Shown in pieces: positions 1 through 8,067 of a stretch of DNA of 40,396 nt (its first letter is position 1; every line of letters begins with the position of its first letter). The notes under the pieces were generated by a model that ran no database searches, was not told the DNA's origin, and worked only from the letters and a program-made list of their open reading frames with translations. This stretch comes from CBDUQI01 sp965369325 (GTDB lineage Bacteria > Pseudomonadota > Gammaproteobacteria > Steroidobacterales > JBCBZW01): assembly GCA_965369325.1 (NCBI GenBank), contig CBDUQI010000026.1, positions 1 to 40,396 of the forward strand, given 5' to 3'. A program made the position numbers and the translations under genes.

Positions 1-1
1 C

Positions 2-1270
2 GGTGGCGCTAAGCTGAACTTACTGCAAAGCACGCCGCTGGATCGTGACCACATGGCGGAGATGATCGTGACCGACGCGGCGCGCGCGCTGGGCGTGGCG
101 GTGCCGCAGCGAGTTCAGCCGCAGCTTTCAACGTCTGTCTCTAACCTGGGCATTAACACTGGCGATGACGATGCGGGTTGCTCAATTGATCCGGCCTCGC
201 CTTCTATCGGCGCCACTGTGCCGAACAGCTACTTCGGCATTCCTGGCCCAACCGTCAATCCGTCACTGGTTGGCGCGGTTCAGTTGCTTACCGCTGGGCA
301 ACTGGATCTTGATACCCAGACCATTACCTTGCCGTTGTACCGTGGCGTGATGGCCGGATCGGGTGAAAACGTGTGGTACGTGTCCACCGACACCACGGAT
401 GAGGCCAACGCGGAAGCGCTTGGGCTTAACTTCTCCGCCAAATTGGCGTTTGCCGAAACCGGCCGTGGGGTTCGCCGCGCGGTGCTGCGCCAGGATGGTG
501 TGCTGGTGTTTGGTACCGGCACGGTTGATTTCACCCCCGAGCGCGTGATTGTTTCTGGCGGTGATGATGATCCGTTCCCGCCCGCCGTGGCCGAGCCCGG
601 TGCGATTGGCGATCAGAACTACACGCCACTGGTACGCATCCTCAATGCCGGCGATCACATCTACAACATGTCGATTGTTTCCTTTGGTACCAGCGGTGCA
701 GAGATTAACTTCCCGGATGGGGATGTTGACTACTCAAAGGTGCACGACTCAGTGGTGGCCATCGATCCGGAGAATCAGACGGTCACCCTGTCACTGGTGC
801 CAGGCTTCAGCTTTGCACGGCCGGTGTTGTATCTGTCGCTGGACGCAAACTCGCCGATAGCCGCGGCGCTAGAAGGCGCGGTGTTGGCGCCGGGCTTCGA
901 CGACATTACCGTGGGTGCTGACGATAGCCTGTTCAGTGCGGTCGAGCGCATCTTTGGCTTCACCAATGGCCCGCGCGGTTGCGAGAACCCGCAGCGTCAA
1001 GGCTTTGATGCGGCCGTTACTGACGGTGCATCGCCGTTCAACGTTCTGGGTGGCATCCCCACTATCGCACCGGACTACAGCCCGCTGTGGGACCTTAACC
1101 TGGGCGAGTGGACTCAGGAGGCGATTGACCTTGGTTATCGCTCACGGCTTAACGAAGAGTTCCTGATCCTCTCATTTGTGGAGAATGGTTTTGTCACTGG
1201 CCCGGACGGCGCGCCGTACGGTTCCACCGGCATCATCATTAACTGCCCCATCGTGCACCGCTTCCTCTAA
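2..1270 (+). CDS. Secreted-type protein of unknown function, 5' end outside the window
   Basis: The frame is open from the first bases of the window, before the first ATG at 53, so this is the 3' part of a longer gene rather than a 405-residue protein. The visible part has no membrane segment, is acidic and rich in Gly, Asp, Val and Ile, and looks like an extracellular beta-rich protein. From memory, the stretch with YVSTDTTDEANAEALGLN, followed by GTVDFTPERV and PGAIGDQNYTPL, resembles an uncharacterised domain seen in secreted bacterial proteins (I believe DUF7482). I could not confirm this. Two cysteines (in AGCSID and RGCENP) could form a disulfide. A strong hairpin follows the stop codon, so the gene probably ends its transcription unit. 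The function is unknown. Confidence 0.8.
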   Translation, partial: GGAKLNLLQSTPLDRDHMAEMIVTDAARALGVAVPQRVQPQLSTSVSNLGINTGDDDAGCSIDPASPSIGATVPNSYFGIPGPTVNPSLVGAVQLLTAGQLDLDTQTITLPLYRGVMAGSGENVWYVSTDTTDEANAEALGLNFSAKLAFAETGRGVRRAVLRQDGVLVFGTGTVDFTPERVIVSGGDDDPFPPAVAEPGAIGDQNYTPLVRILNAGDHIYNMSIVSFGTSGAEINFPDGDVDYSKVHDSVVAIDPENQTVTLSLVPGFSFARPVLYLSLDANSPIAAALEGAVLAPGFDDITVGADDSLFSAVERIFGFTNGPRGCENPQRQGFDAAVTDGASPFNVLGGIPTIAPDYSPLWDLNLGEWTQEAIDLGYRSRLNEEFLILSFVENGFVTGPDGAPYGSTGIIINCPIVHRFL

Positions 1271-1286
1271 GCGAGGCCGCAACGGA

Positions 1287-1325
1287 CGGCGCGACCACCC
1301 CTACCCCCTGAGGGTGGTCGCGCCG
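1287..1325 (+). terminator. Intrinsic-type terminator hairpin
   Basis: A perfect 14-bp inverted repeat (1287-1300 with 1312-1325, starting CGGCGCGACC) encloses an 11-base loop, 16 bases after the stop of the upstream gene. The tract after it is only weakly T-rich (CCCTTCTACT), so termination may be partial. Confidence 0.7.
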
Positions 1326-1475
1326 CCCTTCTACTAAAACGCCGCAATAGTCATCTGATCTCTTCTCGGCCACCTATGGTTAACCCTTGCTCGGGTTCCA
1401 CCTAGATGTGACGGGCGAACCGGTGTGGTGTCATTAAGCTCGCAAATGAACCGACTGTGTGACTTCGAGAAGAAT

Positions 1476-2213
1476 ATGAATCCGATTACAGCCAGCCCCG
1501 CTATGCCTTTGTCCGCGGCCAGTGCCGTCACCCCAACCGTTTCCCACGATTGTGCCGGTAGCTGTGTGTTCGAAGGGGAGAACTACGCCATCACTGTGAC
1601 CGATCGCGGTGTGGTGCAGATCCAGAACAAAGTCACCGCTGAGTCTTACCGGGTGTGGGGCGACCCGCATGTCAACGTAGATGGTATTCATGCCTTTGAT
1701 TTTTGGGGCCGCACCACGTTCGTGATGGATGACGGGACCAAAATCACCATCCAGACCGTACCGTGGGGCGATAGTGAGGTGGCCACCGTTGCCTCGAAGG
1801 TGACCATTACCCAGGGGGATTTTGGTGTTCACGTGACGGGCGTCGACCCAAACACCCGAGGCGATCTTGCCTACAGCGAGTTCAACGGGCAGTTGCTGGA
1901 TATCATGGTGCGTGACGGCAACCGGATTCACGAAAACCCATTCGGCGCCGGCTTTGTTGCCATAGATGCAGACGGCAACATCGTGCACGTGGATCAGAAC
2001 TATATTAACCGCACGGATGAGCAGATGATTGACGATCTGCGGGACTATTCCACCGCGTACTTCAACGTCATCACTGGCCTGTTCGCCATGACCTTCGTTG
2101 GCGCCTTCCTTATCGGCTTGACCCTGGGCGGCGATTTCTACGGTTCGGACGAACCCGACCGGCCGTTCCTGCTGACGCTGGGGCGTACGGCATACAATCC
2201 CTCAGCGGCCTAA
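1476..2213 (+). CDS. DUF1521 (MIIA-like, self-cleaving) domain protein with C-terminal membrane segment
   Basis: The 245-residue product carries WGDPHVNVDG at residues 61-70. The G-D-P-H-V core is the conserved site of DUF1521, the metal-ion-inducible autocleavage domain described in the Bradyrhizobium effector NopE1, where calcium triggers cleavage between Asp and Pro. Many Asp residues follow, as expected of a calcium-binding fold. Residues about 196-219 form a hydrophobic segment, possibly a membrane anchor. There is no clear N-terminal signal peptide. The start at 1476 was chosen because GAGAAG lies just upstream; a GTG at 1425 and an ATG at 1446 are in frame but lack a ribosome binding site. 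Two Cys residues (26 and 30) lie close together before the domain. The family call is from motif recognition; self-cleavage is inferred. Confidence 0.75.
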   Translation: MNPITASPAMPLSAASAVTPTVSHDCAGSCVFEGENYAITVTDRGVVQIQNKVTAESYRVWGDPHVNVDGIHAFDFWGRTTFVMDDGTKITIQTVPWGDSEVATVASKVTITQGDFGVHVTGVDPNTRGDLAYSEFNGQLLDIMVRDGNRIHENPFGAGFVAIDADGNIVHVDQNYINRTDEQMIDDLRDYSTAYFNVITGLFAMTFVGAFLIGLTLGGDFYGSDEPDRPFLLTLGRTAYNPSAA

Positions 2214-2342
2214 CCGCCAAAGCTGCTACCCACCCTCCGATTGCAGCCAAAGGCTGCACCGCGCGGCATTTCCGTGCACACTGCGCGATGTCATTCGGGG
2301 AGAATTCCGCCCGACCCTGGGGCATCTTGTAAGGCCGACATC

Positions 2343-3341
2343 ATGAGCACCTGCACCGAAATTCGCCTGGCCAAGCGGCCAACATCCACGAACGTGACTG
2401 ACGATCTGTTTGAAGTCGCACAATGCGCTGTGCCCACTGCAGGCGCAGATGAGATTCTGGTTCGGCAAACCCATATGTCACTTGATCCGGCGATGCTTGG
2501 GTGGATGAGTGCTGACCAGGACAGCTACATCCCACGGGTAGAGCTGGGCGAGGTGATGCGCTCCTCCGGCTTCGGTGAGGTAGTGCAAAGCAATCATCCC
2601 GATTTTGCCGTCGGCGACAACGTGATGGGCATGATCGGGTGGCGTGAGTACCTGGTTAGCTCGGGTGCAGGACTCAACAAAGTGCAGCCAGGCATGGACC
2701 CAGAAATGGCATTGTCCATCTTTGCGCTGCCAGGATTGACTGCCACTCAGGGGCTGTATGCGATCGGCAAGCCGCAGCCAGGCGAGACGCTGGTCGTGAC
2801 GGGGGCTGCCGGCTCGGTCGGTTCGATCGTCGGGCAGTTGGGCAAGGCCGAGGGTCTTAGCGTCATCGGTGTGGCGGGTAGCGACGAGAAATGCGGTTGG
2901 ATTGTGGACGAGTTGGGATTCGACGGAGCGATTAACTACAAATCAGATGACTTGGCCGGTCAGTTGAAGGCACTAACGCCAAACGGAGTGGATGTGTATT
3001 TTGAAAATACGGGCGGGCCGATTCAACAACAGGTGTTCAACCGCATGAATGCGCATGGGCGCATCGCAGTCTGCGGGATGATTGCGGATTACGGCGCCGC
3101 CAAGCCCAGTCCCGGGCCTAACTGGATTACCGTGATAAAGAAACGCCTGATCATTCAGGGCTTCACCATGCCGGATCATTTTGCTGAAGCCCCGGCGTTG
3201 CTGGCCAAACTCACGCCACACGTGATGGCGGGCAAGATTAAGCACCGCGCGCACGTGATCGAAGGGTTGACGTCGGCCATCAGCGGGATGAACCTCCTGT
3301 TTACCGGCGGCAACAAAGGCAAGCTGATCGTCAAGCTGTAA
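2343..3341 (+). CDS. Zinc-independent MDR oxidoreductase (CurA/YncB-like, NADP-dependent)
   Basis: The 332-residue medium-chain dehydrogenase/reductase belongs to the quinone/enone reductase branch. The N-terminal GroES-like half contains LDPAMLGWM and a proline-glycine-rich loop. The nucleotide-binding half has TGAAGSVGSIVGQLGK (AAGxVGxxxGQ, typical of this family) and YFENTGG. Zinc-ligand cysteines are lacking. Enzymes of this group reduce carbon-carbon double bonds of alpha,beta-unsaturated ketones or aldehydes with NADPH in the cytosol. The length fits CurA/leukotriene B4 dehydrogenase-like proteins (about 330-350). An in-frame ATG at 2241 exists, but the start at 2343 matches the family N-terminus and has AAGG upstream. 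It stands alone and faces the symporter gene tail to tail. Confidence 0.85.
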   Translation: MSTCTEIRLAKRPTSTNVTDDLFEVAQCAVPTAGADEILVRQTHMSLDPAMLGWMSADQDSYIPRVELGEVMRSSGFGEVVQSNHPDFAVGDNVMGMIGWREYLVSSGAGLNKVQPGMDPEMALSIFALPGLTATQGLYAIGKPQPGETLVVTGAAGSVGSIVGQLGKAEGLSVIGVAGSDEKCGWIVDELGFDGAINYKSDDLAGQLKALTPNGVDVYFENTGGPIQQQVFNRMNAHGRIAVCGMIADYGAAKPSPGPNWITVIKKRLIIQGFTMPDHFAEAPALLAKLTPHVMAGKIKHRAHVIEGLTSAISGMNLLFTGGNKGKLIVKL

Positions 3342-3360
3342 CGCGGACGATCTCACTTGT

Positions 3361-3383
3361 GTGCCGGGCTCAGCGCCCGGTAC
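3361..3383. terminator. Hairpin between convergent genes
   Basis: GTGCCGGGC (3361-3369) pairs with GCCCGGTAC (3375-3383) across a 5-base loop, with one G-T wobble. It sits between the stop codons of the oxidoreductase and the symporter and could serve both directions. No clear T-run follows on either strand. Confidence 0.5.
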
Positions 3384-3391
3384 ACGTCAGC

Positions 3392-4954
3392 CTACTGCTC
3401 GAGCGCGTTGCCGAGTTCGCTGCGTACCAGTTGTTCGTCGTAGGCCTCACGGTCGATGCGCGCCCGCGCACTGTGATCGGCTTTGGACACGGCAATCATC
3501 ACCGCGAACGCCGCCAAGATGGCGGGCAAAGTGGGATACGCGTAAGGGAAGATCGCCTTCGCGTGCCCTAACACGTCCACCCAGATCGTCGGGCTCAGGA
3601 TAGACAGCACCACCACCACAATCAGTCCGGTGGCCCCGCCGGCCAGCGCGCCGCGTGTCGTCAGATTTTTCCAATACAACGCCAGCACCAGCACCGGGAA
3701 GTTCACGCTGGCCGCGATTGCCAATACAAAGGTAGAAATAATGCCGACGTTCATATCTTTGAACAGCAGGCTCAGCCCGATCGCCAACGCCCCGATCGCC
3801 ACGGTGGCAATCCGTGAGACCATCATCTCCTGGGCATCGGAAACCTTCCCGCGCCGCACCACGCGCGCGTACAGATCGTGCGCTACACCGGCCGAGGCGG
3901 ACAGCAGGATGCCGGACACGACCGCCAGAATCGTCGCGAAAGCCACGGCTGAAATGAAGCCGAAGAAGGCCTCACCACCCACCATGCGGGCAAGCGACAC
4001 TGAGGTCATGTTGGAGCCGCCGATGATGCGCCCGTCAGCATCGACGTACTGTGGATCGCCGCTCAGCAGCGCAATCGCAGCAAAACCGATAATGACGATG
4101 ACGGCCTGGAAGTACCCGATGAACACAACAGCATAACCAATCGAGCGACGTGCCTGGCGCGCATCGGGCACGGTAAAGAAGCGCATCAAGACATGCGGCA
4201 GCCCCGCGGTGCCGCAGATAAATGCCAAGGCGAGAGAGAGCACACTGACCGGATCGTTGTACAGCCCGCCAAGGTTAAGCACATCCTCCCCGCGCGGGTG
4301 CACCTGCGCGGCACGCTCAAACAGCTCGCCGGGGTTGAAACCAAATCGCGATAGCGCCAACACCGCCAGCGCCGTGCCACCGGTGAGCAACAATATCGCT
4401 TTGATCACTTGCACCCAGGTGGTGGCCAGCATACCTCCAAAGGCGACGTACACCGTCATCAAGGTGCCCACGATCATCACCGCAGCAAAATACGGGAGCT
4501 GAAACAGCGTCTGAATAAGCGTGCCGGCACCCACCATTTGCGCGATCAGATAAGGCACTGCCACCACCAGCGTGCCGACCGCAGCCAGTACTCGCAGGCG
4601 TTCGGCCTGCAAACGGTAGGCGACCACATCCGCGAATGTGTAGCGGCCCAGGTTGCGCAGCCGGTCGGCGAAGACGAATAGAATGACTGCCCAGCCCACA
4701 CTCACGCCGACGGCGAACAGCATGGCATCGCCGCCACCAAAAAAAGTTAGCCCGGTAATCCCCAAAAATGTGGCGGCGGACATGAAATCGCCCGCCAGTG
4801 CCAAGCCGTTTTGAAAGCCGGTGATGTTGCCGCCAGCGGTGTAGAAGTCGCTGGCCGAGCGGGTGCGACGGGCGGCCCACCAGGTGATGGCCAGGCTGGC
4901 GGCGACGAAGCTGATGAATACCGCAATGGCAGTAGAGTTAAGAGCACCGTCCAT
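3392..4954 (-). CDS. actP: Sodium:solute symporter, acetate permease (ActP) type
   Basis: The 520-residue integral membrane protein has about 13 hydrophobic segments. The stretch GFQNGLALAGDFMSAATFLG near residue 45 is characteristic of ActP within the SSS family, and FxCGTAGLPHVLMRFFTV is another recognisable block. Such carriers couple sodium entry to uptake of acetate or other short carboxylates. An upstream extension of the frame is rejected: the ATG at 4954 overlaps the stop of the DUF485 gene as TAATG, the usual coupled arrangement, and the family N-terminus begins here. It is slightly shorter than E. coli ActP (549). The substrate assignment to acetate rests on family and DUF485 partnership only. 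Confidence 0.87.
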   Translation of the reverse strand: MDGALNSTAIAVFISFVAASLAITWWAARRTRSASDFYTAGGNITGFQNGLALAGDFMSAATFLGITGLTFFGGGDAMLFAVGVSVGWAVILFVFADRLRNLGRYTFADVVAYRLQAERLRVLAAVGTLVVAVPYLIAQMVGAGTLIQTLFQLPYFAAVMIVGTLMTVYVAFGGMLATTWVQVIKAILLLTGGTALAVLALSRFGFNPGELFERAAQVHPRGEDVLNLGGLYNDPVSVLSLALAFICGTAGLPHVLMRFFTVPDARQARRSIGYAVVFIGYFQAVIVIIGFAAIALLSGDPQYVDADGRIIGGSNMTSVSLARMVGGEAFFGFISAVAFATILAVVSGILLSASAGVAHDLYARVVRRGKVSDAQEMMVSRIATVAIGALAIGLSLLFKDMNVGIISTFVLAIAASVNFPVLVLALYWKNLTTRGALAGGATGLIVVVVLSILSPTIWVDVLGHAKAIFPYAYPTLPAILAAFAVMIAVSKADHSARARIDREAYDEQLVRSELGNALEQ

Positions 4955-5256
4955 TACGTGTCTTTCCCGAACTGAATATTGCTGGTCAAACGGTTGATCT
5001 GGCGGACATATAGCAGCGCCAGCGCGATGGCGAGCGCGATCAGCAGATACCCCAACCCGATGGTCCAGGTGATGGCGCTGCCGGCAATGCGCTGACCCAT
5101 GAACTCGGACGCATAGAGCCCAGCCATGCCATAGGCCAGGAAGGCACTGACGATGAACGCGGTCATGCCCCAACGCAAGCGGCTGCGACGCCCAAGCAGT
5201 TCGTGGAACGCGGGATCGCGCAGTATTCTCTCGTGTGCAGACACAGCCACTCTCAC
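4954..5256 (-). CDS. yjcH: DUF485 membrane protein (YjcH-like), partner of the symporter
   Basis: The product is about 100 residues with two membrane segments (GMTAFIVSAFLAYGMAGLYA and GLGYLLIALAIALALLYV) and a charged N-terminus, the standard layout of DUF485 proteins that sit immediately upstream of actP. The stop codon overlaps the symporter start (TAATG), so the two are translationally coupled. The start is uncertain: GTG codons at 5256, 5250 and 5244 are all possible, none with a convincing ribosome binding site. The first was chosen because the encoded N-terminus then matches the family length. Confidence 0.8.
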   Translation of the reverse strand: MRVAVSAHERILRDPAFHELLGRRSRLRWGMTAFIVSAFLAYGMAGLYASEFMGQRIAGSAITWTIGLGYLLIALAIALALLYVRQINRLTSNIQFGKDT

Positions 5257-5490
5257 TATTTCGCAAATGCTGGTTGCAGATAATACACGGCCAGCGAGCC
5301 AATTCCTGTGTTCACGTGGTGCGGTGGTGTGAAAACAGGCCATTCGCAGCATTTGCGATGGCGTGCTTGAAATGCTTATGGTGGGCTTTGAATTGCTGGC
5401 TGAAAAGCAGCGGGACATTACCGCCGAGTTGGCGGCGGAACGGTTGCGGGGCTAAGCTTAAGGCTGAGTTCAAATCGGGAGCTGTCACCA

Positions 5491-7116
5491 ATGCTGCGCT
5501 GGCTTAATTTTTGTGTATTTGCGAGCGTGCTGTTTGCGATATCTTCCTGTGTGCCGCATCAGAGTCAATTAATCGATTTGCCACATCAATGGCAGGTGCA
5601 CGAAATCACCCTTACCGCCGAGCGCGACTACCCTGATCCGTTTGATATCAACGATGTTCGCCTGCTGATGCAGTTCCGCGGCCCGGACGGGCAGGCACTG
5701 GATATGCCCGGGTTCTGGGATGGCGAGCGCAGTTGGAAAGTGCGGTTCGCCGCGCCGCAGGCTGGGCAATGGCGGTTTATCTCGACCTTCTCTCACCCCG
5801 ATGATGCGGGCCTGCACGGGCAGGACGGCAGCTTTGTGGTGCAGGCCGCCGAATCGGATAACGCGCTTTACAAGCATGGTGGGTTTTTGGCCGTGAGCGA
5901 GAATCGGCGTTACCTTACCTACACCGATGGCACGCCATTTTTCTGGCTTGCCGATACCTGGTGGACGGCGCCGTCTGCGACGGTGCCGTTGGCAAATTTC
6001 AAGGAGATGGTCGCGGTACGCAAGGCGCACCGGTTTACGGCTTATCAAGCGCACGGCTTCCGCGCGTTCACGCCCGAGCAGGGGGCAAGCGCGTTTGAGG
6101 CAACCTCGGCGCCATTCGATCAGGCGCTGGGGTACTGGCATACGACGGATGTGCATATCGCGCACGGTGCCGAGCAAGGGCTGGTAGGGCTGATCGGTTT
6201 CGCGGGAGGCAGCCTGACCGACAAAATATCCTTGGAGGCAATGAGGCGGTTGTGGTGGTACTACCTGGCCCGCTACGGCGCGTATCCAATCAGCTTCTTG
6301 TTCACGCAGGAGTACAACAAGGATGAGGGCAGGCGCGAGGAGCGCATCGCCAAGATGCTGGCGTTGGGTGAGTTCATTAAGCGTATCGATCCGTACAAAC
6401 GCGCGTTGTCCATACACCCGTGGCATCGTGAGCGAGAACAGGGTGAAGCCCGCGATGCATCATGGTTAGATTTCATCATGCTGCAGGGCGGGCACTTCAG
6501 TCGCGAGACCTGCGAGCGGTATCTGGAGCTATACAACCGCACGCCCATCAAACCCGTACTTGAAAGTGAAGCTAACTACGAGGGATTTTCAAAGCCGCAT
6601 ATGACGGTGGACGCCGCCGTGATCCGGCGCACCGCGTACACCGCAATACAGTGCGGTTCCCTTGGGTTCAGTTACGGCGCGCAGGGGTTGTATGCTGGGA
6701 TTCAGGATGTTGAGAACCCGGGCCCTACCGTCAACTGGGGGCCGCCGCTTACCTGGCGCCAGGGGCTTGCTCAGCGCGGCGGGGCGCAAATGGCGCATTT
6801 GCGTAACTGCTACGAACAAGTGGAGTGGTGGACGCTGTCGCCGCATGCGCATTTTGGTAAGTTCAAAGAGATGGCGGTATCCGCTAACCCGGACACAAGT
6901 ACGCTGGTGACGTACTATCCACAAGCAGGCAGGGACCCACGTGAAGGTCGTCAGGTGTTGGCCAGAGACGGCACCTACGCGGGCCAATGGTGCAATCCGC
7001 GCAGCGCAAAGCTTACCCCGCTGGACAACGATGTGTCCGCCACTAACGGCGAATTGCCGTTGCCACCACCGCCCACGGATGATGACTGGCTGCTGCTACT
7101 TCAGCAGGTGGACTGA
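5491..7116 (+). CDS. Apiosidase-like glycoside hydrolase lipoprotein (DUF5060-DUF4038-collagen-binding-like)
   Basis: The 541-residue protein begins with a lipoprotein signal: hydrophobic residues 5-17 and lipobox ISSC with Cys20. Three modules follow. Residues about 30-115 form a DUF5060-like beta domain (WDGERSWKVRFAAPQAGQWRF). Residues about 135-430 form a DUF4038/GH140-like TIM barrel (DGTPFFWLADTWW, then FLFTQEYNKDEG and LESEANYEG, whose Glu residues are candidate catalytic acids). Residues about 450-520 resemble the Collagen_bind_2 domain (TYAGQWCNPRSA). Family members release apiose or other sugars from complex plant or algal polysaccharides at the cell surface. GGGAG precedes the ATG. 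It stands alone; no other polysaccharide-utilisation genes are adjacent, so the sugar specificity is unknown. Confidence 0.8.
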   Translation: MLRWLNFCVFASVLFAISSCVPHQSQLIDLPHQWQVHEITLTAERDYPDPFDINDVRLLMQFRGPDGQALDMPGFWDGERSWKVRFAAPQAGQWRFISTFSHPDDAGLHGQDGSFVVQAAESDNALYKHGGFLAVSENRRYLTYTDGTPFFWLADTWWTAPSATVPLANFKEMVAVRKAHRFTAYQAHGFRAFTPEQGASAFEATSAPFDQALGYWHTTDVHIAHGAEQGLVGLIGFAGGSLTDKISLEAMRRLWWYYLARYGAYPISFLFTQEYNKDEGRREERIAKMLALGEFIKRIDPYKRALSIHPWHREREQGEARDASWLDFIMLQGGHFSRETCERYLELYNRTPIKPVLESEANYEGFSKPHMTVDAAVIRRTAYTAIQCGSLGFSYGAQGLYAGIQDVENPGPTVNWGPPLTWRQGLAQRGGAQMAHLRNCYEQVEWWTLSPHAHFGKFKEMAVSANPDTSTLVTYYPQAGRDPREGRQVLARDGTYAGQWCNPRSAKLTPLDNDVSATNGELPLPPPPTDDDWLLLLQQVD

Positions 7117-7134
7117 ACCGAGTCGGCTGTCGCT

Positions 7135-7911
7135 TTAGGGTTTGATATAGCGGTGCACCACCCGATCGGTGTTGCCCGCCACCGCCGGATCAAACACTCC
7201 CAGCGACAGGTCGTCCTGCGGATTGCGCAGAATATCGCTGCTGCCATCCAGCACAAATCCAGCCGCTTCCAGATCGCGTCGCAGCCGCGCCGGGTCCATC
7301 CGATGCAACGTTTGCGCGGCTTCTTCCACAGGCAGCGCGGCGGCGGCGACATGCTCTACCACTCCGAGCACACCGCCTCGCTTCATGCTCTGGTAAATTT
7401 GCGCCAACATTTTGGGCCCGTCGAGCTTGGGCCAACCGTTTTCAACGTTCACATAGTAAACATCGTGATACACCAGAGCCATTAACACCGCATCGTAGGT
7501 GTTGGGTGACAAATCCAACTGGTTGTTCTCTGCCAGTATGCGCTGCACATTCTGCAGGCGACCAGGTGTGAAGCGGGTCTGCAAAGTTTTGGCCACATAG
7601 TTCAGGTATGCCTGATTGTTGTGTGCGTGCACTGAGCCGCTGGCGCCCACCACATGGGAGAGCAACTCGCTGTAGTAGCCACCACCGGAGTACAGGTCCA
7701 GCACCGTCATGCCAGGTGCGATGCCAAAGAAGTTGAGCACCTGCTCGGGCTTGCGGCCCGCGTCGCGTGCTTGATCTTCCGCCGGACGTTGGCTGTTCTG
7801 TACCGCGGCACTGATTCGTGCGCTGTCGGCCGTAGGCGCCTGATTGCCGAGGTTGGTGGTGCAGGCGGTAACGGCGAACGCGATCAATAGTGTCGGCAGA
7901 ACTCGATTCAT
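7135..7911 (-). CDS. Exported lipoprotein with class I SAM-methyltransferase fold
   Basis: The 258-residue product has a lipoprotein signal (LPTLLIAFAVTAC, Cys17) followed by a Rossmann methyltransferase-like domain. Motif I reads VLDLYSGGGYYSELL at about residues 69-83, and LMALVYHDVYY resembles the motif IV region. A good AAGGAG lies upstream of the ATG at 7911, and the alternative upstream frame has no family similarity. Related proteins are found in many gammaproteobacteria as predicted periplasmic methyltransferases of unknown substrate. Export is puzzling because S-adenosylmethionine is cytosolic. The gene faces the glycoside hydrolase gene with only 18 bases between stops. Confidence 0.8.
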   Translation of the reverse strand: MNRVLPTLLIAFAVTACTTNLGNQAPTADSARISAAVQNSQRPAEDQARDAGRKPEQVLNFFGIAPGMTVLDLYSGGGYYSELLSHVVGASGSVHAHNNQAYLNYVAKTLQTRFTPGRLQNVQRILAENNQLDLSPNTYDAVLMALVYHDVYYVNVENGWPKLDGPKMLAQIYQSMKRGGVLGVVEHVAAAALPVEEAAQTLHRMDPARLRRDLEAAGFVLDGSSDILRNPQDDLSLGVFDPAVAGNTDRVVHRYIKP

Positions 7912-8067
7912 GGTGCACTCCTTACGCGGGTCTGTAGCGAATGGTTGACCGTAACCGACTTGTCCGCAGCTGTCCACGCACGGGCCGGCGGGATATATCG
8001 ATTCGCGTGCGAGGACGGACATCCGATAAACTGTGTACAGCCTGTCGCGTGACGTAGGATGAGCGCT

